A stretch of 64,000 nt of DNA from Siphlonurus alternatus. Taxonomy: Eukaryota > Arthropoda > Insecta > Ephemeroptera > Siphlonuridae. Positions 35,506-60,583 of this stretch are shown here, piece by piece. Location of the stretch: the NCBI GenBank assembly GCA_949825025.1, contig OX463778.1, forward strand, positions 8,174,733 to 8,238,732, read 5' to 3'. The notes beneath the pieces are model-generated. The model saw only the letters and a list, made by a program, of their open reading frames with translations. It made no database searches and was not told the origin of the DNA. Each line of letters opens with the position of its first letter. Position 1 is the first letter of the stretch. Position numbers and translations under genes: made by a program.

Positions 35506-36924
35506 CTATTATTCAGCGTTTATAGTTATATTATCTCAGGTTTTAAATGTATGATAAGAAAAATTGTATAATTTATTTAAAAGAACATTATTATGGCAAT
35601 AGCTTGATTAATGACTTGTGAGTATTTTCATCATCAGGGTAGAGAAATAGTTCTTTGATTTGCTCATTGGGTCCTTTCCCTTGTAATTATTTGAAGCAAT
35701 TTTTTTAACTTTTACGTGAGCTGTAGATTTAGAAGAGCCCATATATAAATACACATATATTTATAATATATATATATATGGTGAGGCTGCTGTCCTATCC
35801 TCTTTGAGATATATTAGAGTATTGAGGGATGCGCTTAATTCGTGGAATGAGTATTATAATTATATTTTTACTCCTTTTTGAGTAATTTAACTCATGTATC
35901 TGTTATTTTAGTGTAGCTGTTTGCTGTAAAATGAAAAATTATAAATGACGATGTATATAATGCCAATGTTGCCTTGTTAGAGTTAAAAAATCTACAGTTG
36001 CCAACAAATTTAATAGTAAGTGTTATGTATTTGAAGTCTAGTTTCTTGAACTAACTTACTGCACGCTAATTACTATATTGTTCTAATGTCTAATTAGAAT
36101 AAGGTTGATTGTAGTTGGAAGAATACACGATATATAATTACCAATAAGACTCTGGAGGTTTATTACACTTCTGCGTTACACAATATAAAGTATGTTGCGG
36201 TGAGAGCTATATGCTACGATGTTTACTGTATGATGTCCCGGGTGCAAGAGAAGTAATATGAGGGGACTCTCGAGCACCTGACAGGTTGTAGGTGGGAGTA
36301 GGGCGGAAGGAGAACATAGGAAGAGGCGCGATATTTAAAAGGGCTTCTCTGGTACTAACATAAGTCACTAACATACGTGATAGTAAGATAAGGAAATTCC
36401 GTACAAATTTTAATTTAGGCTTATTTGGCTTTTTTTTTTTTGCCAAAATTATATTTTTTATTCTTGCTTTAAAAATGTTGCAGCTCACAGAGTATGTGTT
36501 TCAATATTTTATTAAGAAATCAGAAATCAATTCTGTGTGCATGAGATTGATAAATTTATAAAAAATAACAATGAAAATAATTTATAAAAAAAATTACCTT
36601 TTATTAAAGTGCATTACATTAAATGTGTGAGTTTACAATGTTCAAAACGTGAGTAGTGTCAAGTGAAATTTAACCGATAACTCCTGGATTTCAGCTTTTA
36701 TAGCGAGGTGTTGTGATAAGATTTATAGATCTAATTAGTTTTGAAAATGTAGCAATTGCATCCTCGTAAATGTGTGAGTTTGCCAGCTTCGAAAGAGAGT
36801 AGTGAAATTTAACTGATAATTCCTGGATTTCAGCTATAATAGTTAGAGTGAGGTGTTGTGATAATTAAGATTTATAATAGAGTTAGTTAATTAGATTGGA
36901 TAATGTAGCCATACACTCGTTACC

Positions 36925-37022
36925 ATGATGGAAAACTTCCCGTTTGCAGCTTTGTTTATCACCATGCCCCATAAAAATGGCACAGTGCGTGGTGATTAAC
37001 AGGCTGCAAGTGGGAAATTTTC
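36925..37022. repeat. Imperfect hairpin in the 3' flank of gene 2
   Basis: GGAAAACTTCCCGTTTGCAGC, trimmed here to GGAAAACTTCCCGTTTGCAG, and TTATCACCATGC pair with GTGGTGATTAACAGGCTGCA and GTGGGAAATTTTCC. A homologous hairpin occurs at about 22735-22830, so it predates the duplication. Confidence 0.6.
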
Positions 37023-37299
37023 CAAGGCGACGATTTTACAAATTCCACTGTTGGTTGACTAAAAGCATGATTTTTCACATATGATACGTAATATGTTTAT
37101 AATGAACCTAGCTGTTAAACTTTTTTGTGATTGCACAATGTCACGTTCATAATTAATCGACTTAAAATTAATTATGTTTAATTAGTATGCTTAAATGCAG
37201 GTATCCGGAATATTACACATTCCGGATAGTCATTTGTCATATGTATGGTATGATAAACAAAAATAAAGTTGCTACAGAGAGACATATAACTCTACTCAG

Positions 37300-37690
37300 T
37301 TGGAGAAGAGTTCTTTCTATCGAACTGTACAAATTTATGATTTTTTGCCAAATAGTATGATCAGAGATATTGAATGTGATGTTTTTAAAAATAGTTTAAA
37401 AAATATATAAATTGAAAAGGAGTTCTATTCAGTGAAATCTTATTTTAGTGATAAAATTAGTGAAAGTTTTGTGTTTAATGCACCATACTTTATGTAATTT
37501 TTCCGTACTTACTTGACATGCATTCTAATGATGAATTGACTATATTTTGTTTTGTTTCTCATTATTGTATCTTCTTATATAGTTTAAATCTGTGTTGCAT
37601 GCTTGTGTTTAATATCCTTTTTAATTTCAGTTTTTGACGTGAACCATGTTGTTTTTGTACAACCAGTTGTTCCAAATAAATAAATCAATC
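37300..37690 (+). pseudogene. LINE 3' remnant
   Basis: The frame LEKSSFYRTVQIYDFLPNSM...DVFKNSLKN matches the C-terminal end of non-LTR RT proteins (a YD.LP..I...FK..L pattern). It is followed by a stop, an AT-rich 3' UTR and AAATAAATAAATC. A related 3' end (GATGCAAGCCATGTTGTCCT, ATACAACCAG) is at about 38410-38460. Confidence 0.5.
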
Positions 37691-37869
37691 TATTAATAAT
37701 TATATTGCAATTAACTATTGCAGAGAGTATAAAAAACAGGAGGGGGGGGGGGGGCTTCCTCCATAAGGCTAATGTTAAAAAAAACGTAGTGGGGAAAAAT
37801 CGGTGCCCAGAAACATAAAATATTAATGCTAAAAAATAAAAAAAAAATATTGTAAGAAAAAAAAATGTA

Positions 37870-38296
37870 TTAAGGGAAAGAGAACACTGATCAGCTGTCT
37901 TTTTAGTTCCATTTGATTAACATGTAAACCTTAGCAGACACACACACAAATTCTGAATTTTTTTTTGAGAGACAGATTTTAGCATGAAGAAAATACTCCT
38001 ATAATTTATCTATGGATTTTAGTACCAAAAATCAACAAAAAAAGTATTTCAAAACAATTATTCAAGCCAATTTTTTTAAATTGACTTTTTAGATTTGTTT
38101 TCCATGGGAATAAATCCATATGCTGATAATTAAAAAAATCAATAAAAAAAATTGTCTCGAATAATTTTTTGAAATTTTTTCTGTGGCTTTATAGGTACAT
38201 ATATCTAAAAAAAAAATCAGAATTTTTATATGTCTAAGATTTACATGTTAATCAAACGGAAGTAAAAACAGCTGATTGGTGTTCTCTTTCCCTTAA
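37870..38296. mobile_element. TTAA-flanked foldback element, family A, copy 3
   Basis: TTAAGGGAAAGAGAACACTG to its near complement TGGTGTTCTCTTTCCCTTAA. Arms also share GATTAACATGTAAACCTTAG. No coding sequence. Confidence 0.8.
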
Positions 38297-38860
38297 TATG
38301 TAATTATGGCTTCTATTATACTTGATTTAATTATTGATGACCTTTGTAAATATTTGGAACCAATTTTCATATGTGTTTTTTGTGTTTTCTTTTTTTAGGT
38401 ATATGTTTTTGATGCAAGCCATGTTGTCCTATACAACCAGTTTTACCAGTTAATTGTTTGCAATAAATATAACTAAAAAGATATAAATGCATTTCTTCAC
38501 TGTATGTCTCCTGCAAGTTAAATTTTTTAAGGTATTTAAAGTAAATGATATGTTCAAATGGGAGTTTTGATGCCTGAAAATTTCCGGAAGCGATGTAAAT
38601 TAAAAGTTCTGCTTTTATATAGCTTAATGCAATCAAAAGTAAAAATTAATAGAAAATATGTTCAATCTGGGGAAATTTTGATGTTTCATATAGTTTGGGG
38701 TTCCTACCAAGTATAATATTAATTAATAAGTATCTTAGAGTAACTGAAATATTTTAGGTACTTTAGTAAGTATAAACCCTTCGGGGGTTCAATGACCTAT
38801 TTTTGTTCCAACTAATCAATAAACTCAATATAAAAACAGCAAAATTTTAATGAGACTGTG

Positions 38861-39215
38861 TTAAGGGTAAGGTAACGCCACCAATGTTAAAAAAAATCCC
38901 TCTCACAAAAATTCTGAAAAAAATTTAAAATGTTCTCCTGTACACCCCCTATCAGTAGCTAAAATATCAGGTATACAAATACGACCTAGTTTTTGAGTTA
39001 TAAATTTTTAAAGTTGACTACTTTAACATGGAGAAATGAAACTCCCATGTTAAATTGGTCAACTTTAAAAATTCATAACTCAAAAACTAGATCGTATTTG
39101 TATACCTGATATTTTAGCTACTGATAGGGGGTGTAGAGGAGAACATTTTAAATTTCTTTCAGAATTTTTGTGAGAGGGATTTTTTTTAACATTGGTGGCG
39201 TTACCTTACCCTTAA
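38861..39215. mobile_element. TTAA-flanked near-perfect palindrome, family A, copy 4
   Basis: TTAAGGGTAAGGTAACGCCA to TGGCGTTACCTTACCCTTAA. The arms match almost to the centre (ATATCAGGTATACAAATACG and complement), about 170 bases each. The best preserved member of this family in the window. Confidence 0.85.
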
Positions 39216-39426
39216 CTACGACGTCACACCCGGCCCGCCCCCCACTATGGTGTGTGGCGCTTATTATTGCAATAATGAAAACATTTTTTTTTTTTAAATT
39301 TTTCATTATGGCCGGGTTACTGAACAAATGCAATAGTATAAGGTAAAATAAATAATAAAGTGCACATGTATTAAGAACGGTATGAATGACTTCCGGCTAG
39401 TTCCTTTAAAAGAAGTATAATATCCA

Positions 39427-39567
39427 ATTCGTCGCTTCAGAATGCAAATCGCGTAACTACAAAAAAATTTGGTACAACTCTAAACCTTATCTCACTAGAA
39501 CATATATAAGGGTCAAAGTTCCATCAATTTTTTGTAGTTACTTGATTTGCATTCCAAGGCGACGAAT
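39427..39567. repeat. Hairpin-forming inverted repeat
   Basis: ATTCGTCGCTTCAGAATGCA pairs with TGCATTCCAAGGCGACGAAT, and GTAACTACAAAAAA with TTTTTTGTAGTTAC. A short MITE-like foldback. Confidence 0.7.
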
Positions 39568-40128
39568 GGTAGTTTAATTGCTAACTAACATAATTATTAT
39601 ATAGGTTAAAATATTAAAATTAGGAATTTGAAAATATAACCAATTAAAAAACAAACTGGATCCCCCGTCCCATCCCCAATTTTTAGGTATGAGCAGGGTG
39701 GAAAAGTCTTATTATATCATGTAATAGAGTATAATGTACCATAATTAATACACCAAAATTTTGTAAGAGCTCCTCTACACAGATATTAATTAATTAATGC
39801 CACATGATTGCCCTTATTAACCTCAACTTAAGTCTATTGTGATATTTAGATTGTAGGAGAAAAAAGATTGAATAAAAAATTTAAATTTAATTGATAACAA
39901 TTATTTTGTAAATTTAATGCAATTCTAGCGTTCCATTAAATAAGCTATGGTATGGTGACGTCTTAAATTTAGCAATCAACCTAGCTAGTCGAACCTACTG
40001 AAACTTAAAATGATATCATATATAGAAGAATAGGAGAAAATTTTATCATGATAAATATGATATATTTTCTCAATTTGTCGCAAATTTTAACCTGAGCACT
40101 AGAACTACAAAGTTATGTAATAAAACTA

Positions 40129-40818
40129 TTAAGGGTAAGATAACACTGATCAGCTGACCCAATGCTAAAAAAATCCCAGACATGAAAATAATGAAACACA
40201 TCTTAAAAATGTTCTCTTCTACATCCCCTATCAGTAGCTAAAATATCAGTTATACAGTTTTTGAATTATTAATTTTTAAGGTTAACTAATTTAGCATGGA
40301 AGTTCCATTTTTCCATGTTTAAGGATGCAAGGCCACCTAAGGCCACGGGGTTGACAGCGCCATCTGTTGATAAAATGGTTTTTAATTTCTTATGGGCAGA
40401 GTTTTTAAGAGTATCGACTTGAAACTTAATGAAGGTATGGACATTAAGAATGAACCAAACCCGTTTTGGGTTTGAATTTAAAAATTGGTTTCATCTACGA
40501 CAATGAAATTTTTTCTACGTATCAAAAGTGTTAATGTCCATACCTGAATTAAGTTTTTAAGTTGATACTCCAAAGACTCTGCCCGTAAGAAATTAAAAAC
40601 CAATTTGTCAAGAGGTGGCGCTGTCAACCCCGTGGCTTTAGGTGGCTGCACCCTGAAGTAGTTGACTTTAAAATTCCTAACTTAAAAACTAGCTCAAATT
40701 TGTATACCTGATATTTTAGTTACCGATAGGGGATGTAGAGGAGAACATTTTAAGATATGTTTCATAATGTTCATGTGTGGGAATTTTTTTAACATTGGTT
40801 GTGTTACCTTCCCCTTAA
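40129..40818. mobile_element. TTAA-flanked foldback element, family A, copy 5, with nested insertion
   Basis: TTAAGGGTAAGATAACACTG at the left and GTGTTACCTTCCCCTTAA at the right. Its centre is occupied by another foldback (40322-40655). Confidence 0.75.
40322..40655. mobile_element. Foldback element nested inside family-A copy 5
   Basis: AGGATGCAAGGCCACCTAAG and CCACGGGGTTGACAGCGCCA are mirrored by TGGCGCTGTCAACCCCGTGG and GGTGGCTGCACCCT. Arms of about 150 bases, no coding sequence. Confidence 0.75.
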
Positions 40819-41096
40819 AGCTTCTATTTCTGTAATTCATGCTTTAAATATAATAAGTTTATGCCTAGAAAGCTTCTTAGGCCTCTAACTAAAAAAATAA
40901 AGGAAATAAATTATAACTGGTCACGTCTTTAATATAATAACTTTTTTTTATAATGAATACAGACAAGATGAATCATTTCATTAATATTTGTACAATTTTT
41001 TTTTATTATTTATTATCATTATTATAACAAAGAAACAGTCAACCTACTAAATTTGGAATTACAGTACCAGCAGGAAAGAAATATAGTTATGATGAA

Positions 41097-41102
41097 TTTA
41101 TT
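41097..41102 (-). terminator. Candidate poly(A) signal of the ATP synthase beta gene
   Basis: AATAAA on the minus strand, about 135 bases past the stop. Two more hexamers at 41009-41014 and 41002-41007 could also serve. Confidence 0.5.
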
Positions 41103-41237
41103 TTTGTTTTAACTTTTTTCACAAACAAAAATTGTGGTGGCTGTACTAAGCTTGTACCCTTCTCAACGTTGAGAGGGTACGATAGCGCATGAGTCTCTGG
41201 CTCGCGATGACACTTCACTACGGCTGATGACACTTGC

Positions 41238-54066
<12,829 letters not shown>

Positions 54067-54090
54067 TTTGCAGATGAGAACAGGGACGGG

Positions 54091-54098
54091 TCACGTGA
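54091..54098 (-). promoter_or_regulatory. Palindromic E-box upstream of ATP synthase beta
   Basis: TCACGTGA 25 bases 5' of the start codon. CACGTG is the core for bHLH-ZIP factors of the USF/MYC type. Position within the 5' UTR or promoter is unknown because the transcript start cannot be read. Confidence 0.4.
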
Positions 54099-54119
54099 TC
54101 ACAAGCAGCGCCGCGGTGT

Positions 54120-54131
54120 CGCGCAGGCGCA
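54120..54131 (-). promoter_or_regulatory. NRF-1-like site upstream of ATP synthase beta
   Basis: Minus strand TGCGCCTGCGCG matches the NRF-1 consensus YGCGCAYGCGCR at 11 of 12 positions. NRF-1 (erect wing in flies) controls nuclear genes for respiration, so the location 54 bases before the ATG is fitting. Binding is inferred. Confidence 0.45.
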
Positions 54132-54418
54132 TTAACAAAATCTACTTCAGCGCTAATATCACCTCTTGCGTTAAAAAAAGAAACTTTTTGAAGATCGCGC
54201 GGTGTTGTTTGAAAAGTCAGAAAAAAACTTTTTTGTCCACATCATGCACTACATGCAGCGCAGTCCACAGACAAGAACGTACATACACATGACGTACCGT
54301 ACAAGTTGAATGGATTATGGATTCAACAAAATATTGTTCATGGATCAAGAGAGCTCTAATACTCTCGGCGCATTACGCTATAGATGGGCTATCTCAGAAG
54401 CTATACTGCAATATACCC

Positions 54419-54562
54419 AGTGACCACATGGACGTCCCCGGGACGCCCCTGGGACATCCCTCTAAGGTCCCCGTTGGACGTCCCCAAGGACATCCCCCAT
54501 GTCCATCAAAAAAGGACGTCCCTGCGGACGTCTTGTGGACATCCCTCGGGGATGTTCCCTAA
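54419..54562. repeat. Cluster of GGACGTCC-type palindromic units
   Basis: About ten close variants of GGACGTCC/GGACATCC separated by CC(C/T) steps (for example GGACGTCCCCGGGACGCCCC). Shorter relatives are at 55063-55125 and 55365-55430, so the unit once covered or flanked about 1 kb. Confidence 0.7.
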
Positions 54563-57500
54563 TTTTCACTTGCCAATTATGTATTAATTCATCTTAAAAT
54601 TTATATTAAAGAAGTTTAGGGTCTTTTAGAATGAGGACTACAAGATTACCAAATAAAAAAATTTGGGTGCGTCGGGTATCGAACTCGGACCTTTTGGTTG
54701 ATAGACGACGTCGTAGACAACTTGGATATTGCTCTTCATTACTAAAGTGTGGTTTATTTGGGTATATAAATTGTAAAGTTTTGGGTGTTGTATAATATTT
54801 TAATATTACGAGCGAAGTTGCGTTTTTTATTTTTTTAAGCAAACTGGTACATTGGGAGATTGTTATTATTTAATACAACATTAAATATATTGAGATTTAA
54901 ATTTATTTAAAATAAATTAAAATAAAATTTTATAATTTTAATTAAAAAATGTTTATTCATTAATAAATTATAAATTGCAACGCTCAAATGCATCTCTAAT
55001 TGTTAACAGACTTCGACATTAAAAAAAAAATATTTTTAATTTTTTAGAAATTTTTAAAGGTCCCTCCGAGGACATTTGTGGGACGTTCAAGCGTCCCTCT
55101 AAAATCCCCGGGGGACTTTGATGGGACCTTGTTTATTTTTCATAGACATTTTTATCTACGAGTATATTTTATTAAAAAAAATTTTTTTTCTGTGCAAATT
55201 ACGCACTTTAATATTAAGTAAAATTTCACGTCTTATTTTAAATATTAATATTTTCATATAATATTTTAAATAATATTAACTGTATTTGTATATTTTTAAA
55301 ATCAGTACATAATAATGAACAGCACATATTATGATTTTAATGAAAACATTGACTAAAGGGTCCTTTCAAAGTCCCCCGGGGATGTTCAAGGGACAGCCGT
55401 GTTGCATCCCCAGGGGATGTTCTGAGAGACTTTCATAAAAATATTAAATCCTTATGAAAAAATCCATCATTTTAGCATAAAAAATTACAATTTTACATTC
55501 ACAATTAATTACCATTTAAGCGCCAAATATTTGGAACCTAAACTTCAATTTCAATGTACTAAATGACCATTAATTGTAAGCATATAATGATAAAAAATCA
55601 TCATTTAAATGACCATTTAATCATCATTTTATGATGGTTTAATTGTGTCACACTTTTATGGTCCCTAAAATTGCAATAATACCATGCCTTATTATCATAA
55701 GAATCATCATATTTCAAGATTCTACTACGATTAATGATGATTTTATGATAATATTATATAATTTAATTGCCGTTCAGGGTTGCTTCATAAATATATATAC
55801 TACCTCGATAGTTCCCTCAGAATGCAATTCCGATAGTTATCTGACTTGCATTATGAGGCAACAATATATGGATCCGAAATATACAATTATTATATTTAAT
55901 TGAAACCCAGGTTTATGTCATGCCCTCGCTAACAATTTATATACTTCATACAATGCACTTTAAACATATATTATACACACAGTTTAATTAATCAATAAAT
56001 ATTTATTCAATAAACAAAAGTTTATACAGATATATTATATTGAAAACTATTGATAAGGCTGGCAAAGTTTTCAGACAATATAGAGTGTGCAGTGGACGAA
56101 CCGAGGGCTAGATGATCCAATGTTGTGGCTGCATGGCGAGTAAAATTTTAAAAAGCCGCTACTTACAAAGAAGAGGGGTGAGAGAGGGCGTAAAAATAAA
56201 AGTGAACAGTGTAAGCTGCATGGTTCATGTTGAGCTTCTCCCCGTCCCCCCGACTTTAAAATCTTATAATAATACATAATTATACAAATAACTAATAAGT
56301 GCACTAAAAAGATAGAGCCGCGAGCTTGCCACTCAGCTGATTCTTTGCACACCGGAAGAGTTCTCTAAATGGCTGGTGACAAGGATCATCTTACTGTAGG
56401 TTAACGCTCACACTATTGAGACCTACACATGACGTACCGGTAGGGATTTGGCAGACCTTGCATGATTTTCGCAAGAAATACAAGAGACCTTGCAAATGTC
56501 AACCAATCACCATGGTTTAGTCATCAATGACGTCGTTCAATTAAGCTTACCAATCACTTATCACAAAATCGAGGTCTGTCAAATCCGTACCCAAACGTCA
56601 CGGAGGTCTCTAAATCTCCATAGTTCCTCTGAGAACCAAGTAAAATAATTCAAACTTGGTGCTAAGCGCAAACCAAACAGGCTAAAATCAAGCAGGTGTG
56701 TCCAGTTGAAACAGCTTTTCGAAGAGCTGTTACACACTGTGAATAGTATGCACACATAAATTCATAAATACGCATCATTTTTATGCTTATAAAAAACATA
56801 AATAAATCACCGTACCTTTCATCGTTTCCACCTCGGCCTCCTCTTGTCCCGGATTTTAGTACCCACTTCTTGGCCTATTTTGCCATTTTGTCCATCAAAA
56901 AAATTTTAAGTTTAAAATTTTAAACTTGTTACGTAAAATAAAAAACTTTTTTTTCGATTTATATTTCAGCAAATGACTAGCGCAGCTATATAGCTTTGAT
57001 CTGCATGACAAATTGTTTACTGTGCATTAAAAATATCAAAATACAAAATTATAATGCATACCGGTACCCGTAAGCTTAGAATTTTTTCGGACAATCAAGA
57101 TGGTAATCAACAACTGACAATCCAGCGGAACTGTAATGAAGGTGTACGTGGAGAACCCTGTGTCCTAGCTGGAAAAGAAGGCCCATGTCATGGTCAGGCT
57201 TCCCCTCCCCCTCCCACTCCAAATGCATAATTGTACAAACAGAATGCAAGATGCATCCGCTTCTGCCCAATAATGAGCGCTTTTATCCAGCTGCTGTTAA
57301 CACACTAAACAGTATGCATACCAATCATGCACAACTGCCATGCTTAAAAAATAAAATTTTGTTACCGTACATTTTAGTGTGTTCCCTACGTCAAACAGCA
57401 GCAAAATCGTCCGGCCCCATCTCGTTATAAAAGGAGATAAGAACTTCACCACATTCAACAGTCACAGCATCCGAAGGTATTACGGAGTATCAAATTAAAC

Positions 57501-58929
57501 CCAGCTAGGCACCAGATTGCCTGTCAATCAAAAAATAAATATATAGTTCCACAAATGTGCATACATATTACAAAAAAATTTCACAAAAAAGTCAGCACGG
57601 CCAGGTCGACAGCCTCGAGTCACGTTGATTGTTCGAGCTGTGTGCAGATCGAATCACAAAATAATGCAGAGTAGACATACAGTATGAGGTATGAGTAATA
57701 ATATAACCAAAAAGTTACATATATTTTTACAATGAGCAGCCAGGAACAGAGTATGCATAGTTTTTCCAACAAGTACAATATGCCACATATTCCGTCATAA
57801 TGGACTGCATGAACAATAGACCCCGCTCGGTGTCCCAGCTCGCTAGTGAAATGCAGACCCTTCTTCGTGCAAACATGAACCCCCTTTCCCTCCGAATGCA
57901 TGAAAATACAACCAATTAATACTCCTATTGGTTCCAAATTAAGAGATTATCTCTGCCTTCTATAGCCGAACATGCAGATTATATATGATATGCATACCTT
58001 CAATTTTATCGTTATTCATCATATTGAAACTTCAAATATACATAATATTTAAGTACCTTACCTTTGATGAAGTTCTAGTTACCAGGTAAACTGCAGGTAC
58101 ATCCAAGTATTAGGCCTCAGTTTGACGTTTGAGATGATTTTGACCGTTTTTTTTAAGGGTCCAGAGAGCCAAGCCAGTTTAATAGCTTTAAGGCCACCTG
58201 GAACGAAAATAATCACACAAAGCATTTGATCTTCCTTTAATAGAGTATTAAGAAAGCATCTACAAAAAGAGTTATGACTTATCTGATAACACGAACGTTC
58301 AAAACACGCAATTTCATTGCAGTTCACTTCCACTGTATTTTTGCATTCTTCTACCGGGACGACCGGGATGCGGTCGGCGCCACGTGAAAGAAGTTGGAAC
58401 CATATTCAGAAACTAGAACGATATTCAAATTATTTTTGCAGCACCCTGATGCGAGGCTAACTTTGAGTCATATTCAAATCTACGCATGCGCAGATTTGGC
58501 AGAAAGAGGAGAAGTAATTGTAAATAAAATATATATAGGGATTTTAATTAACTATTTTAATTTAATATTTACAATTTTGTATAATATTGAGAATTGTTGT
58601 ATTATAATATGTCAATTTATAATAGTGGCGTCGTAACCTTAAATCTGGAGGGCCGCAGGCCCACAGTAGGTCCACTTTAATTGTCGCGAAGCGGCAGCTC
58701 TCTGGGTAGGTGGGGGGACGGGGTAGAACAACCCCCCCGGCGGAGGCAGAAATTTTTGGGAAACGGGGTGTTGGAGTTTTTTTTTATTATTACCAAAACT
58801 ATTTTTATTTTTTTTTTTTACAAAATTAGTGAATTAAATTACATTTGCAATCAATTTTTAAAAGTATATTATTGATTTATAATTTAATATCTGTATAATT
58901 ATGAAATATTTTGCCAAAATTCAATAATT
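54563..58929. other. Non-coding stretch upstream of ATP synthase beta
   Basis: No gene recognised. 54600-55970 is very AT-rich. 56080-57930 contains three loosely similar blocks (C-rich CTTCCCCTCCCC-like patch, then ATGCATAATTGTACAAA-like runs, near 56240, 57205 and 57885). 58330-58500 and 58620-58750 are GC-rich islands with CGCATGCGC and a G-run, without a convincing reading frame. Confidence 0.4.
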
Positions 58930-60583
58930 TAAAAGTTTACAAATACACAATTTATACATACACCTGTATACTATGGACCCTCTACCCTCTACAGGTAAAA
59001 AAACACGATCCTAAAATTTGTCCAAGTTGGTCAAATAGTACAGAGTGCCATTGAAGATACGATGATAAAAATTATCATGACCCCGCCATTTTTTTTTTAT
59101 CTCGACTTCTATGCATAGAACATCCACAAATTTTATACACATACACCTGTGTACTATGGACCCTCTACAGGTAAAAACACACGATCCTAAAATTCGTCCA
59201 AGTTGGTCAAATAGAACAGAGTGCCATTGAATATACGATGATAAAAATTATCATGACCACGCCATTTTTTTTTTATCTCGACTTCTATGCATAGAACATC
59301 CACAAATTTTTTACACATACACCTGCGTACTATGGACCTTCTACAGGTAAAAAAACACGATCCTAAAATTCGTCCAAGTTGGTCAAATAGTACAGAGTGT
59401 CATTGAAAATACGATGGTAAAAATTATCATGACCCCGCCATTTTTTTTTTATCTCGACTTCTATGCATAGAACATCCACAAATTTTTTACACATACACTT
59501 GTGTACTATGGAACCTTTACAGGTAAAAAAACACGATCCTAAAATTCGTCCAAGTTGGTCAAATAGTACAGAGTGTCATTGAAAATTCAAAGGTGGCAAA
59601 TATCATTTTACCGCCATTTATTTTTTATCTCGACTTCTATGCATAGAACATCCACAAATTTTTTACACATTAACCTGTATGCTATGGACCCTCTACAGGT
59701 AAAAAAACACGATCCTAAAATTTGTCCAAGTTGGTCAAATAGTACAGAGTGCCATTGAAAATACGATGATAAAAATTATCATGACCCCGCCATTTTTTTT
59801 TTATCTCGACTTCTATGCATAGAACATCCACAAATTTTATACACATACACCTGTGTACTATGGACCCTCTACAGGTAAAAACACACGATCCTAAAATTCG
59901 TCCAAGTTGGTCAAATAGTACAGAGTGTCATTGAAAATACGATGGTAAAAATTATCATGACCCCGCCATTTTTTTTTTATCTCGACTTCTATGCATAGAA
60001 CATCCACAAATTTTTTACACATTAACCTGTATGCTATGGACCCTCTACAGGTAAAAAAACACGATCCTAAAATTTGTCCAAGTTGGTCAAATAGTACAGA
60101 GTTCCATTGAAAATACGATGATAAAAATTATCATGACCCCGCCATTTTTTTTTTTATCTCGACTTCTATGCATAGAACATCCACAAATTTTATACACATA
60201 CACCTGTGTACTATGGACCCTCTACAGGTAAAAACACACGATCCTAAAATTCGTCCAAGTTGGTCAAATAGTACAGAGTGTCATTGAAAATTCAAAGGTG
60301 GCAAATATCATTTTACCGCCATTAATTTTTTATCTCGACTTCTATGCATAGAACATCCACAAATTTTTTACACATTAACCTGTATGCTATGGACCCTCTA
60401 CAGGTAAAAAAACACGATCCTAAAATTCGTCCAAGTGGGTCAAATAGAACAGAGTGCCATTGAAAATACGATGATAAAAATTATCATGACCCCGCCATTT
60501 TTTTTTTATCTCGACTTCTATGCATAGAACATCCACAAATTTTTTACACATACACCTTTGTACTATGGACCCTCTACAGGTAA
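58930..60583. repeat. 176-bp tandem satellite, about nine units
   Basis: CTATGGA recurs at 58971, 59154, 59330, 59506, 59682, 59858, 60034, 60211, 60387 and 60563: spacing 176 except the first (183) and one of 177. Each unit contains TTCGTCCAAGTTGGTCAAAT, the palindrome ATGATAAAAATTATCAT, a T-run and CTATGCATAG. Units alternate between a TTAACCTGTATG and an ACACCTGTGTA type from 59682. The array stops inside a unit at CTCTACAGGTAA, next to the retrotransposon. Confidence 0.95.

Larger units (their letters stand above)
28430..37180 (+). repeat. Segmental duplication, copy 2 (holds SMYD4-like gene 2)
   Basis: Counterpart of 16560-22890, expanded by insertions in intron 2, at the stop codon and in the 3' flank. 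The block CCTGGATTTCAGCT with GAGGTGTTGTGATAA occurs twice (about 36690 and 36820), so a local duplication of roughly 145 bp happened after the main event. Weak similarity resumes at about 37690-37735, beyond a LINE tail. Confidence 0.75.

Noticed and set aside
56071..57937. Three weakly similar minus-strand frames (ELGHR.. and FQLGHR.. motifs) as a gene family or exons
   Set aside because: The similarity is limited to a few residues and to C-rich DNA; there are no splice signals or known domain.
58930..60583. Regular repeats that might suggest a CRISPR array
   Set aside because: Whole 176-bp units repeat without short direct repeats separated by unique spacers; this is satellite DNA in a eukaryotic genome.
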